64,000 bases of DNA from contig JALIGW010000002.1 in assembly GCA_023053685.1 (NCBI GenBank), positions 248,814,856 through 248,878,855 of the forward strand. Reading direction: 5' to 3'. Shown piece by piece: positions 24,006 through 36,085 of this stretch. The notes under the pieces are model-generated. The model saw only the letters and a program-made list of their open reading frames with translations. It was not told where the DNA came from and made no database searches. The position numbers and the translations under genes are program-made. How positions within the stretch are numbered: position 1 is the stretch's first letter; the number at the start of each line of letters is the position of its first letter. This stretch comes from Diadophis punctatus similis. Its lineage: Eukaryota > Chordata > Lepidosauria > Squamata > Dipsadidae.

Positions 24006-25128
24006 CTGGGAAAGGAGAAGAATTTTGTGGTTTTTCTGAAGGAAATGGAAAATATTTTGATTTCCAGCTGGCTTTGATTTCTTTTCCAATGTTGCTTGTT
24101 ATTCTCAGTTTTCCAGAATGCTCTTATTGACATCTTCTCTGTCTATAAGATTCAAAGAAAAATGTAACTTTAATTGTTTATAAAATGGTTGCATGTGAAA
24201 TGTAAAAAGATGTGAAAAAAAGTATACATTACAAAAAATAAGCAAACATGCCCCAATAAAGAATAACCTCTTACATTAATTATGATTCATTTGACACCTT
24301 TGCGTCCAAGTTCAAATATCCAAGAGAATATATAAATTTCTCTTTTTCACTTTGGTGATTCACACATTCTTAGCAGTGCAAAGGCTTATCATCAAATATA
24401 TCTGGAAATGTTGGGAATAGATTGTACAGTTGTAAATATATGCATACAGAGAAAAATACAAACCTATAACTGTATGTATGTGGAAAATCCATGTGTTTTT
24501 AGCCTGAAAATTGTCCCAAAATGGTTACAGTCGAACCTTCTGAGCTAACTTTAGAGACGTGGGTTTTTACCCAATGAAATGATACCTAAAGCCTCTGCAA
24601 AATTTCATGCACTGGTTTTGCCCATGGAAGTCCTCAGCTCCAGGTAAGGGCAGGAAATATGCACAACCACTCTGATGACATCCTAATTCAAGTAGTGCTC
24701 ACTTACTGACTGCAATTGGGACTGGCATCTGTGTCAGTAAGCAGCCCAATCGTTAAGCATGATGTCATATGACAATGACAATTTACATACCATGCTTGTT
24801 GGCTTTACAGAAAGGGAATGCTATGAAAGCGAATGTGGAAAGACACAGAGAAATTCTGTGCCTTAAACAGACAGAATTTGGAGAAAAACTGAAAATTAGA
24901 AATGGGAGATGGTAATGGAATAACTAGAGGAAGCAGGACTTGGTCGATAGAATATAAACGAAAACTCTCCACAGGGCATTTTATTCCAACAACAGAAGCC
25001 TCTTTGGAGCTCAACCAACCTGCCTCTTGTGCACACCAGTCTCGCTTCCTCAAAATGCTCTGCAGGCGTTTTGGGCAAGACATCGCAGGCCTGTCACTTA
25101 ACCCGAAATGTTTTCATTTTTCTGAATA
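24006..25128. other. Unit A intron-like sequence
   Basis: Homologous to 40,430-41,989 and 55,545-56,328. A minus-strand frame at 24,805-25,083 is open in A and C but matches nothing I recognise. No exon confirmed. Confidence 0.45.
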
Positions 25129-27163
25129 CAGTGTATTCAGAAGGTATTCAGACGCCCTTTACTTTTGTCAATTTTGTTATGCTGAAGCTTGATTCTACAG
25201 GTGTTGAACTTCATTTTTCCCCTCCTTAATCTACACAGAGTACCCCATAATGACAAAGTGAAAACAGAAGTTTAAAAATGTCTGTAAATTTAGTAAAAGG
25301 AAAAAACTGAACTATCACATTGGCATAAGTATTCAGACCCTTTGCAACAGCACTTGAAATTTAGCTCAGGTGCCTCCCATTTCCATTGATTGTTGCTGAC
25401 ATGTTTCTATACCTTGATTGGAGTCTACCTGTGGTGAATTAAATTGATTGGACATGATTTGGAAAGGTACAAACCTCTTCATAGAAGGCCTCATAGCTGA
25501 CAAAGCATACTGTAGGAAAACGATGAGGAGAAAAGAAATGCCTGCAGAGTTCAGTGACAGGATTATTGCAAGGCACAGATCTGGGGAAGGCTACAGTAAA
25601 ATTTCTGCTGCACCAAAGGTTACTAAGGACACACTGGCCTCCATAATTCTCAAATGGAAAGTTTTGCACAACCAGGACTCTTCCAAGAGTTGGTCGTCCG
25701 GTCAAACTGAGCAATTGGGGTAGAAAGACCTCAGTAAGAGAGGTGACCAAGAACCCGATGGTCACTCTGACTGAGCTTCAGAGATCCTGTGTGGAGATGG
25801 GACAGAGTTCCAGAAGGACAACCATCACTGCAGCCCTCCACTGTTCTGGCACAGTGACTAGACACTGCTCCTCTGCTCAGTGCACAACACATGAAAGCCC
25901 ACTTCGAGTTTGCAAAAAAGCACCTGAAGAACTCTGTGAGGAACAAGATTCTCTGGTCTGATGAAACCAAGATTTAACTGTCAATGTTATGTCTGGAGAA
26001 ACCCAGGCACTGCTCATCACCAGCCCAATGTCATCCCAACAGCGAAGCATGGTGGTGGCAGCATCAAGCTGTGGGGGTGTTTTTCAGCAGCAGGGACTGG
26101 GAGACTGGTCAGGGTTGAGGGAAAGCTGAATGGAGCAAAGGAGATGGATATCCTCAATGAAAACCTATTCCACAGCACTCAGGACCTCACACTGGGCCGA
26201 AGGTTCACTTCTCAACATGACAAGGGACATAGCCAAGACAACATAGGAGTGGCTTAGGGACAACTCTGTTAATGTCCTAGAGGGGCCCAGCCAGAGCTCT
26301 GACTTGAATCCTATTGAATATCTCTGGAGGCACCTAAAAATGACTCCCCATCGATAGTCGTCAGCCAACCTGACTGAGCTTGAGAGGATTGGCAAGGAAG
26401 AATGGCAGAAAATCCCCGAAACCAGGTGTGCAAAGCTTAGCGCCTCATACCCAAAAAGACTTGAGGCTGTAATCGCTGTCAAAGGTGCTTCAACAAAGTA
26501 CTAAGTGAAGGATCTGAATACTTATGCCAATGTGATATTTCAGATCTTTTGTTTTTAATAAATTTACAGACATTCTAAAATTCTGCAGAACAACAGCCAT
26601 GAGGTCAAAGGATTTGCCTTCAGAGTTCAGAGACACGCTCTGGCAAGGCACAGATCTGGAGAAGGCTGCAATAAAATTTCTGCTGCACCAAAGGTTCCTA
26701 AGGGCACAGTGGCCTCCATAATTCTCAAATGAAAAAGTTTGGCACAACCAGGACTCTTCCAAGAGCTGGTCATCGGATCAAACAACTGGGGTTTAAGGGC
26801 CTTAGTAAGAGAGGTGACCAAGAACACGATGGTCACTCTGACTGAGCTTCAGAGATCCTGTGTGGAGATAATGGCAGAAAATGCCCCAATCCAGGTGTGC
26901 AAAGCTTATCGCCTCATACCCAAAAAGACTTGAGGCTTTAATCGCTGCCAAAGGTGCTTCAACAAAGTACTGAGTGAAGGATCTGAATACTTATGCCAAT
27001 GTGATATTTCTGATCTTTTGTTTTTAATAAATTGGCAGACATTTCTAGAATTCTGTTTTCACTTTGTCATTATGAATGTTCATGAATGAGAAAAAATGAA
27101 TTTCAATGAGTGTAAAATCAGGATAACAAAATTGACAGAAGGGAAAGGGGTTTGAATACACTG
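25129..27163 (+). mobile_element. Tc1/mariner-type transposon (inactive), unit A
   Basis: Terminal inverted repeats begin CAGTGTATTCAGAAGGTATT and end GGGGTTTGAATACACTG, with a TA before the left end. The decayed transposase reads MRRKEMPAEFSDRIIARHRS (helix-turn-helix), KVTKDTLASIILKWK, NKILWSDETKI (first catalytic Asp), [41 protein letters not shown] (catalytic Glu) and ASYPKRLEAVIAVKGAST. Frameshifts and stops abound, and the 3' third is partly duplicated. The same insertion is in B and C; I do not see it in unit 0. Confidence 0.88.
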
Positions 27164-27284
27164 AATATGTGTTCCTATTGACACAGAAATACCCTCCTAA
27201 GAATTTATTTATGTAAAAATTATGTGTATTTCAGTCTGCAAAATGACTCAGAAGTGCATTCACTCAAATTTTTTAATCTATTTT

Positions 27285-27425
27285 TTTTAAAGGTGGGGTC
27301 ACTAACAGATGAAATGGTGAACAAATCCGATGCAAACATCCCTTTTGCCCATGAAACTCCTGGCTTGCCAGGAAAACAACATGTCAAGGAAACCACAAGG
27401 ATCCAAGTGTTACGTGAAGGGTGAG
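27285..27425. other. Conserved block between Tc1 and exon 1
   Basis: About 140 bp nearly identical in A, B (45,733-45,870) and C (59,850-59,985). On the plus strand it is flanked by TTTTAAAG on the left and GTGAGGGAGG on the right, and stays open in one frame in all three (ending HVKETTRIQVLREG in A). It may be ordinary intron. An exon on the plus strand cannot be excluded. Confidence 0.3.
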
Positions 27426-27559
27426 GGAGGTGGGTGGATAAGAAATATGAAAAATATATCAAGATTTCTTTAAATCTCCCAAATCTGCCAGCAGAAAATC
27501 ACAGGCAGCAACTTTAAATCATGTAGCAAAAGGATAAAAACATTTGGGGAGAGAAAGAA

Positions 27560-27960
27560 TATGCAGCAGCCGCATGTTTCATTCTTGTCCCTTCGCCGCT
27601 TCCAGGCCGTGGAGGAAACCAAAAGGCCCGACTTGCTCCCGGCTTCTCCTCCCACCTGCCCTCCACTCACCTCCCAGGAGACGCTTCGACCCTTCAAGCA
27701 GCACAAGAGGCTCCGCCGACGCCATCCTCCTCCCGTGGGTGAACCAGAAGAGGAACTTCCTCCTCCTCCTCTCTAGCAATCTAGTACTCTATCGTTTCAA
27801 TTTGTTGCAGCTCGGCCTCTCTACCTCCAGTGTAATGTCAATACTAACGACGCCGCTGCTGTACTTTTATTCTCTGCTTTCTAGGCCCGAGTGTTGCTTC
27901 TTTGTAGAGCGCCATCTAGCGACATAAGGTTGAAAATCACCCTCGTCCTATCTCTACCCT
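27560..27960 (-). promoter_or_regulatory. GC-rich 5' end with CTCF-like site, unit A
   Basis: Local rise in CpG and GC around the candidate exon 1, conserved in B (about 45,995-46,400) and C (about 60,120-60,500). On the minus strand TCGCTAGATGGCGC (27,909-27,922) matches the CTCF core CCASYAGRKGGCRS at 12 of 14 positions. Reading on the minus strand, it lies about 185 bp upstream of the candidate ATG. Confidence 0.45.
27671..27725 (-). CDS. Candidate first coding exon of the unit A finger gene
   Basis: On the minus strand an ATG (27,725-27,723) in good context (GGAGGATGGCG) opens 55 nt encoding MASAEPLVLLEGSKRLLG plus one base. It ends at a consensus donor CTGGGAG|GTGAGTGG. Units B and C keep the same length, phase and donor with only a few substitutions (MGSAELHVLHEGS... 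in B, MGSAEPLVRLEGS... in C). I could not connect it in frame to the finger exon, so at least one intermediate exon, or non-coding use, is implied. No known domain. Confidence 0.45.
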
Positions 27961-28177
27961 GAAGCATTTGCAAAAGGCTTTCATGGATTCCGTCTTTCCT
28001 TCGGTGGTCTTACAAAGGCTTTATAGAGTAGTATTAGTATAAGGTGACCAGATTTTAACATTGGTAAAGAGGGACACCATTGACCGGGGTGGGTTCCTGA
28101 TTAAAAATTATTTATTTATTTATTTTTGGTCGTTTTTGTATGCCGCCCCACTCCCGTAGGACTCAGGGCGGCCATAC

Positions 28178-28590
<413 letters not shown>

Positions 28591-28729
28591 TGTGTTTACT
28601 AATCCCTTTTCTGTTCCTCCTGGCTCTAGTCTGTCTCACTTGAATGTTACACCTCTTTCATAGTGTGTAGCAACATAAATTTTGGGCTCAATTCTGGTTG
28701 TAAGTTAAGGGCTACCTATATTTTTCTCC

Positions 28730-28945
28730 TAGATGCCTGCTATCCTTCTTCAAGTTTGTATCATCTGTAAATGTATTTTTCACCTCTTATCTAATCTATT
28801 TATAATGAAATTGAACAGTGTTAATCCTAAAAGGGAGCCTTTCAGTATACCACTGAACACATCACATAAGGCCACTAAGATATATTTTGGGAGAAATTTA
28901 TTCAATTGGTTCTCTTTCATTTTATGGAAAATGCAGTAGATGTTC
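28730..28945 (-). mobile_element. CR1 reverse-transcriptase fragment inside the F5 hAT
   Basis: The minus strand decodes with gaps to the CR1 motif order around GILKGSLLGLTLFNF and a YTDDTNL-like remnant of the active site. Heavily decayed. Confidence 0.5.
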
Positions 28946-29889
28946 CACCTGATCAAGATCGGAACAGGAAGAAATCAAAGTAAGATGGAGTAGCTGTTAA
29001 TTCAGAAGTTACTGACTCCAGGACTATAGTATCTCAGTCTACACAATATTTGACCCTTGATAGGGGTTGTGTTTCCTCAGATACAGCAGGCTGCCAATCT
29101 GAAGTCCTGGACTCACATCTGTTAGAGGAGTAGGCAAAGACCTATGTTAGGTGTTCTTTATTCAGCTTTGGCTGGTATATCAGTTATGACCTTACCTGAA
29201 ATAGAAACCACTGAAGTCAGTCACCCACATCCTTGCCATATTATTAGGTCTGGGAACTACTAATCCAGAGTATCTTTTTAAGGTTTATTGTTAATATGCT
29301 GGCCTTTACCAAAATGATTACAGCATCCAACCAGTGATCAGACACAACTAAACTACAAGATAGTGAGGAACAGAACTGGGCTGAGTGGGGTAAGGTAGAG
29401 CACAGTGACACAAGGTGACACAAAAATAAACTGTTGTTTAAATAAAGAGTGAAACCTAAATAGAATGAAATAAGAATAAAATTCTTTACAAAACTTTTAT
29501 TTTAGAAAAATCTATGTTTACACTGTCTTCTACACCTTTTGATATTCGTAACATTGCATCTTATTACAAACATTGTGGGCATGCCTTTTTTTTAGTATCC
29601 CACAACACTTGTATATAAATCACTATAGTCTGAATATAACTATTTTAATTAAAATGAAGAACAGAGATAAAATTTTGAAGTGGAAGCTTTCCATAACTTT
29701 TCTTTACACAATGTGGGAAAAACTTCTATGTGGTTGCTAAGGTTCACTATTCAACTTGATATCACATAATATATCCAAATTAATACATTCCCATAAGAAC
29801 ATTTTCAATTTGCATTGCAAAATATTTTATTTCTTAAATACCTTCTAAACAGTAAAATATGCATAATGAAAAAATTAAGACAATATACA
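28946..29889. other. Interior of the F5 hAT, unassigned
   Basis: AT-rich, with no open frame or family recognised. Confidence 0.4.
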
Positions 29890-30023
29890 CAGAGGTGTCA
29901 AACTGGTGGCCCGTGGGCTGGATGTGTCACATGCAAGCCATGCCCACCCCAGCTCCGTTAATGGGAAAAACATCATGAAATGTCATGTGATGGCAATGTG
30001 AGGCCGCGAGTTTGACACCCATG
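29890..30023. mobile_element. Short hAT-type MITE, family F3 (CAGGGGTGTCAAACT ends)
   Basis: 134 bp, from CAGAGGTGTCAAACTGG to GCGAGTTTGACACCCATG, flanked by near-matching atataca repeats. It is nested in the F5 element and is a miniature relative of 48,464-51,321. Confidence 0.7.
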
Positions 30024-31054
30024 ATATACAATATTGGATGGTTAGAAAACATTAAGTCCCTTTTACCTGCAAACAATTATTCTGTGATTGTGCAATATTA
30101 GCCAAGTTTGATTGATGCAAACTTTAAAAATATTCAAAATCAGAAATATTAAATATTAATTTCAATCTATTAAGTTTGATTACTTTTTCAATTGGCACCT
30201 ATTTGCACCTATCAAATTAATTTATTAAACAAAATACGTCTAGCCTGTATAAACATTTATATCAATGAGTAATCCTACTTCTCTTATATGCAAAGCAAAG
30301 CAAAACCATACATTGTCCCAGTTTATCTCAGTGAAATCAGAATCATCCCAAATTAACAGTATTACAATAAATGTATTTGATATAAAAACAATGAAAACTG
30401 TTTTTATAGACTATGCTGATTTTTTTTTTAGAAGAATGAACAAAACCTTTAAATTTTCAACCTAACAGGAGCGTTTCAGAAAAGGCAAAGGACACAAGAT
30501 CAAAAATATAATGTAACCAATAGAGAAAGCAACATGTCACATGTGCTGCAAGAAGAATTAAAGAACCAATCCTGGTTCTGTAATTATCAGCTGCAAAAGT
30601 TCATATTTTGGACGTGACAAAACTGTGTGTACTAGAAAAAATAGCTACCCTGCTTGGCAAGATTGAAGGAAGTAGATAGAGAAGACAGAAATGAACTCAT
30701 CGTCTGAAGTAAGGATGACTTCAATGTGCTATTTCTTTAGCATTTGCAAATGTGTTTACAGTCCTTTTATTTTTACAGCATACTTTTAAAAGGGACACTC
30801 TCTTGGTATTTTCCTTTGACCGATTCATTGTTTCAAATAAAAAAGCCTTGAAAATCACACTCATGAAAACTTTGCTTGGGTAATTGACTACAAAAATTTG
30901 AAGGTGGGGTGAAGAAAGCCTTCATGCAACACACTTTTTTCTTCCCTCCACCCTGCCCCAAGCCAAATCTTAGCTTAGCTTAGCAGGGCTCTCTGTTGCG
31001 TTTTCCAGTCATTTGAGTCAAAAATGAGCTCATTTGAAGGAACGAGAAATATTA

Positions 31055-31060
<6 letters not shown>
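30024..31060. other. Interior of the F5 hAT, unassigned
   Basis: AT-rich interior. The only longer frame (30,265-30,465, +) has no recognisable motif. It is followed by a (CA)n tract at about 31,061-31,093. Confidence 0.4.
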
Positions 31061-31096
<36 letters not shown>

Positions 31097-31647
31097 GAAA
31101 TTGTTCTGCTCGGGGCTGTGAGGAGCAGGAAGGAAAGGTGCAACTGCGAGGTTATAGGCAGAGCTAAACTGGCTGAAAGGGCAGAAATGTGTATTCAGTT
31201 AATTACCGGAGTTGCAGAGGCTGACGGCAAAATAACAGAAAAAGAGGGAGAGAGAATGAATGACTAGCGTTCACGTCCCTGGGCCGTTCAGAAGGAACAA
31301 GACAAAACCGAAGGTGCTCCTGCATCTTCTGGGAGGCAGGCTTCCTGCCAGCACCCTAAAAGAGCTGCAGCTTCCTTGAGGAGGAGCAAGGCGAGACGCA
31401 GCGGCTGACGACTTCAATCCGAATAGAGCTGGAAGGGACCTTGGACTAAACATCTGCGCTGCAGTTGTGGGTTTTTTTAACTCCCCCCAGTCTCGCACGC
31501 CCCCCTTTCAGGCTGATTTTTTGAAAGAATGCCCTAGTCGTGCATTCTTTCAAAAAATCGGGACTTTTTAGAAACGCAGCAGGACGTGGGACAAATCATT
31601 AAAAAGCGTGGCTGTCCCGCCAAAATCGGGACGTCTGGTCACCTTAT

Positions 31648-33050
31648 ATTAGTACCTCACTGGATCTTGATTATATCCCTCTGTTAATGCAGTTTAAGAC
31701 TGCATTGGTCTTTTTGGCTGCCGCCGCACATTGCTGGGTCATATTTAGCTGGTTGTCCACTAAGACTCCAAGATCCCTCTCAAAATCACTGCTATTAAGT
31801 CTGGTTTCACCCAGTTTATATGTGTACTTTTGGTCTTTCTTAATTAAGTGTAGGACTTTACTTTTCTCTACATTGAATTTCATTTTGTTAGATAGGGCCC
31901 AGTGTTCAAGTCTGTCAAGATCCATCTGGATCTTGAGCCTATCTTCTAGGGCAGTGATGGCGAACCTTTTTTTCCTTGGGTGCCGAAAGCGTGTGCGCGT
32001 GCGCTATCTCACACATGCGAGTGCCCACATCCATAATTCAATGCCTGGGGAGGGCAAAAATGGCCTCCCCGCCCCCCCGGAAGCCCTCTGGAGGCCGGAA
32101 ATGGCCCATTTCCCGACTTCCAGTGGGCCCAGTAGGCTTCCCTGGAGCCTGGGGAGGGCAAAAACGCCCTCTCCCGCCCACCCTGGAGGCCCTCTGGAAG
32201 CTGAAAACGCCCTCCCAGAGCCTCCGCGTGAGCCGAAAATCAGCTGGCCAGCGTGCACATGCGCGTTGGAGCTAAGCTAGGGCAACGGCTTGCGTGCCGG
32301 CAGATATGGCTCCGTGTGCCATCTGTGGCACCCGTGCCATAGGTTCGCCATCACTGTTCTAGGGTGTTAGCTATTCCTGCCAGCTTAGTATCATCTGTAA
32401 ATTTGGTAAGTTCTCCTTCTATTCCCTCGTCTAAGTTGTTTATGAAGATATTGAAGAGTACTGGGCCTAAGATGGAACCTTGTGGTATCCCACTGCTTAC
32501 TTCTCTCCATGTAGACTTAGACCCATTAAGGACTACTCGCTGAGTACGGTTTGTCAGCCAGTTGTGAATCCATCTGGTGGTGAAGCTATCTATCCCACTT
32601 TTTTCTAGCTTACGAAAAAGCAGGTTTTGGTCTACTTTGTCGAATGCCTTGCTGAAGTCTAAGTATATTATGTCCACAGTATTTCGCTGGTCTACTAATT
32701 TAGTCACTATGTTGAAGAATGAAATAAAATTGGTTTGGCATGATCTGTTTTTAACAAACCTGTGCTGGCTGCTAGTTATTACTTTATTCATTTCTAGGTG
32801 TTGGCAGATCTGTTTTTTAATTATCATTTCTAGTATGGTATTGGTGTTAGGCTGATTGGTCTGTAGTTTCCTGGTCTGTTCCCCCCCCCCTTTTTTTTGA
32901 AGATGGGAACCACATCAGTTCTTTTTCAGTCCTCTGGTAGTTCCCTAGTGTTCCAGGATGTTTGAAAGATGTGGTGCAGTGGTTCTGAGATGACATCTGC
33001 CAGCGCCTTTAAAACTCTGGGATGTAATCCGTCCGGTCCTGGTGATTTGT
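31648..33050 (-). mobile_element. CR1 LINE internal fragment, unit A
   Basis: Minus-strand reverse transcriptase: [69 protein letters not shown], then [13 protein letters not shown], where the active site reads FTDD instead of FADD. A hAT MITE at 31,952-32,356 splits it. It is truncated at both ends. Unit B carries the same fragment (46,470-47,788) with an intact FADD; unit C has none. Confidence 0.88.
31952..32356. mobile_element. hAT-type MITE, family F2, unit A only
   Basis: 405 bp, from CAGTGATGGCGAACCTTTTT to AGGTTCGCCATCACTG, with a perfect 8-bp target duplication ttctaggg (31,944-31,951 and 32,357-32,364). Unit B at about 47,090-47,105 (ATCTTCTAGGGTGTTAGC) is the empty site. Confidence 0.92.
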
Positions 33051-33725
33051 ATTAATCAAGATCAGACAAGTGGTCTTTTACTATTTTTTTGCATTGTCAC
33101 TCCAACTCAGCCAGGACCTTCTTTTGCAGGAACTAAACCAAGGAAAGCATCGGTGGGGAGAACACAATGTACCATCAGGCAGGGACAAAGCGCACCCCCC
33201 TTGAGGATCAGTGAAGACTATTCCAGCCAGTTCTTTCTCTTGGGGTTGCAGGATAACTCCACAAAGCTATATTTGCGACTGAGGGAAGCTTGAAGAGTAA
33301 GGCTTATCCCTATTTACCTTCACAAGATTAGGCAGGTGCTGCATCATAAAAGTTGATAAAGGTCTTGTTTGCCTGTGCAGCCTTAAACAATTGTCACCCA
33401 CCCACTTTTTGCCCTTTCCTGCCTCCTCTCTAGGCACAAAAGCTCTCTGTGTTTAACCCCTTCACTGAAGCCAATAAGGGGATGGGGCGACTAGGGTGCT
33501 GCCGAGTAATGCCAAAGTCCTCCAGCGGGTCTTTGTTACTTATTTTCATCTCTATACCTGTTGGCTTCTCCATTTGGTTCCTAATTGACTCTGCCTTGAA
33601 GCTCCCTTCTGTTTACAGCTTGGAGTGTCACAGAGATATGCTTTGGGAAAGCTCCCTGGCCTCAGGATTTCTCTTGACTTCCTCATAATTTAGAAACTCT
33701 ACTGCTGCAAAACATGCCTTTAAAG
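33051..33725. other. Unit spacer shared by A and B, partly by C
   Basis: Homologous to 47,789-48,463 in B; its right half matches 61,085-61,410 in C (for example AAGGGGATGGGGCGACT). No coding motif. Its conservation reflects duplication. Confidence 0.5.
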
Positions 33726-33817
33726 CAGGGGTGTCAAACTCAAAGCCCAGGGGCCACGGGGAGCCTAGATCTGGTCCACTGGGCCGCCCTGGAAATAGCA
33801 AAGGACTGGCCCATGGT

Positions 33818-34387
33818 CAGAGGTGGTTTCCTACTGGTGCGGTCCAGTACGGGCGCTCCGGTAGTAGTCTGCTGATGACTTAATTTAAGCTGGCGGTTCC
33901 GGTGCTGTCTGTGACAGTCCCTGCGGGCCGCCATATTTTTTTCCCTAATTTTGGCTCTCTGAGCATGCGCAGAAATAAAAGGAACCCGCCCCTGAAACGA
34001 CCCCTCCCAGAGTCAGCAACGGAAGGGAGAAAGAGGGGGGAGCAGGGCAAAAACGATGCCTCCCAGAGTCAGCAATGGATGGGAGAGGGGGGGGAAGCAG
34101 GACAAAAACGATGCCTCCCAGAGTCAGCAATGGAAGGGAAAGAGACACAAACACACACATGCCATGCCCCTGTCGCCCCCACTGTTGCTACTTTTGCACT
34201 AGGGTGCTCTTAAAGTAATTCTTGAAGAGTTGGAAGATGTTTCCTTAGCTCACCGCCAAACTCATTGTTGAGAGCATCAACTTGGCCGAACTTTGGTAGA
34301 GCTTTGCCCAAGACTTCTCGTATAGTTTGAGCTAGCCTGACGCTCCCAACAATGAGTTTGGCGGCGATCTAAGGAAACGTCTTCCAG

Positions 34388-34430
<43 letters not shown>

Positions 34431-35000
34431 GCAATAATTTGGAGGCAGACACTGCGCCTCTAAAAGCGCGCATGGGAGCAAGAGTGTTAAGTTGGCTGCT
34501 GTGGGGCGAATGCCTTGGCTTCCCCTTTTGCTCCTCAAAGACACCCTGAGCTGAACCGGTGCGGTTCGTTACTTGGGCAGCCCTGACGACCACAGTACGG
34601 TAAGATTTGGCAGCGCAGAAACTGTATTAAATATAGTGCATTTTTGAGGGTCTTCTGGCAAAAACCACCCCAACACAAAACCCAGGCTTGCAGCAACAGT
34701 TTGGAGCTTGCTAAACGGTTTCCAGTCTGGGTTGCTTGGCAGGCAGGCTTTTATTTTGTCAGCCCAAAGGGGGGGGGAGGTACGTAGGAAATCGCCATGT
34801 CCCAGCATCGGTCATGTGACTGAGTGGGCGTGGCCAACTCAATGTCACTCACAGCAAGGTGCCATCCCACCTTGCTGCGAGTGATGTTGAGTTGGCCATG
34901 CCTACTCAGTCACATGATGATCAAGCCACTCCTATCCAGTCACATGACCATCAAGCCACGCCCACAGAGTAGTAGTAAAAAAATTTGGAACCCTCCCCTG
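33818..35000. mobile_element. hAT-type element, family F1, nested in F3 (unit A)
   Basis: 1,183 bp, from CAGAGGTGGTTTCCTACTGG to TTTGGAACCCTCCCCTG. The interior holds a 3-copy minisatellite (33,995-34,150), an inverted repeat (GGAAGATGTTTCCTTAG near 34,231 and CTAAGGAAACGTCTTCC near 34,371) and a (TG)n tract at 34,391-34,427. Confidence 0.8.
33995..34150 (+). repeat. Minisatellite, 3 copies (unit A)
   Basis: Tandem unit of about 50-65 bp built on CCCAGAGTCAGCAAYGGAAG, GAGAGGGGGGAGCAGG and ACAAAAACGATGCCT. The matching locus in unit B (48,733-49,245) has nine copies. Confidence 0.9.
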
Positions 35001-35164
35001 TCCATGGTGACTCTGCCACCAAAAATGGACGTGGCCTCCCGAGCTGTTTTTGAGGGCAGAGGGCTGCAGGAGGCCGTCACAGCCGAAAACAGAGCTTGGG
35101 AGCCCGTTTTCACTGGCTGAGCATTCAGGCCAGCCACTGATGTGTTCAGCCGACAGGGAGCTGC

Positions 35165-35860
35165 AGGAGAGGGCCCAAACAGCCGCATGTAGCTCTGGAG
35201 CCACAGGTTGTGGATCCCCATCACTAGAGGATGAATTGCTTCCCACCCCCACCATAAGTCAGATAGTATTTTCCAAGCATGGAGTTTTATCTGGGAACCT
35301 TAAATGACTTCTTGATTTAAAACATATGGTAAAAAGCACCCAAATAAGAACATCAGCAAAAAAGAAAGAAAAAAAAGATCCTCCCAACCGTCACCTGTTT
35401 TTGGAAATGGTTCAAGTGGGAACACACACAAAGAGAGAGGGAGGGAGGGAGATGAGAGGTGTCTGTGTGTGTGTGTGAAAGCGAGATGAGAAATGAGAGA
35501 TGAGAAAGGGAGGAAAAAAGAAAGAAAAAGGAAGGAAGGAAGAAAAAGAAAAAGGAAGATGAGAAAGATGAGAGAGTGAGAAAGAGAGATGAGAGAAAGA
35601 GGGAGAGATGAGAGGGAGAAAGAGAGAGGAGAGAAAGAGAGGAGATAGAGACACACAGATACCTGTTTAAAAGAAAATACCAGGAGCCACAAAACCTGGG
35701 TAGGCGTGGTTGGGGGGGAATGTCATGTAACTGGGTGGGAGTGAGTGATATCGAGTTGGCCACGCCCACGCAGATATTGTGGCTCCCGGTGTTTTCTGTG
35801 GGAAACGGGTCCAAATGGCTCTTTGAGTGTTTAAGGTTGCAGACCCCTGCTCTAGTGACT
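35165..35860. mobile_element. hAT-type remnants, family F8 (GGTTGCAGACCCCTG end), with purine tract
   Basis: Two right-hand ends of one family lie here: GGAGCCACAGGTTGTGGATC near 35,192-35,216 and GGTTGCAGACCCCTG ending near 35,851. Between them, 35,340-35,690 is a GA/GGAA-rich low-complexity tract. Boundaries uncertain; no coding content. Confidence 0.5.
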
Positions 35861-36085
35861 AGTCTCTCCAAGGTATCCATGGAGAGGTCACGGGTTGCCT
35901 GCAATTCCTTTGGGGCTCAGCCCCACCTGCCTGGAACCCTCTGATCAGCTGATCTGCAGGGAAGATCCAGTCCTAGTTCAGCCTTACCATCCCACCAGCT
36001 CTGAGGGAAGAATGTGGGGCAGGGAAGGCAACAGGACTGCACAGAACAGAGGGGCAAAGAATGGGGGCTGGAAAAACATGGGGGT
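35861..36085. other. Junction between units A and B
   Basis: About 220 bp with no match elsewhere in the window that I can see, leading directly into the shared GGGGATATGAAGG start of unit B. Confidence 0.4.

Larger units (their letters stand above)
33726..35127. mobile_element. hAT-type element, family F3, unit A copy with lost right end
   Basis: The left end CAGGGGTGTCAAACTCAAAG is at 33,726 after ctttaaag. The body matches unit B up to about 35,127, then departs before the right terminal repeat. It carries a nested F1 element (33,818-35,000) flanked by cccatggt / tccatggt (7 of 8). Confidence 0.75.

Noticed and set aside
24805..25083. Minus-strand frame considered as a SCAN or KRAB exon
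   Set aside because: No residues of either domain signature. Conservation between A and C is explained by recent duplication.
27224..27424. Possible collagen-like or zinc-finger effector exon
   Set aside because: The PGKPG-type match on the minus strand is too short and isolated; reported only as a conserved block.
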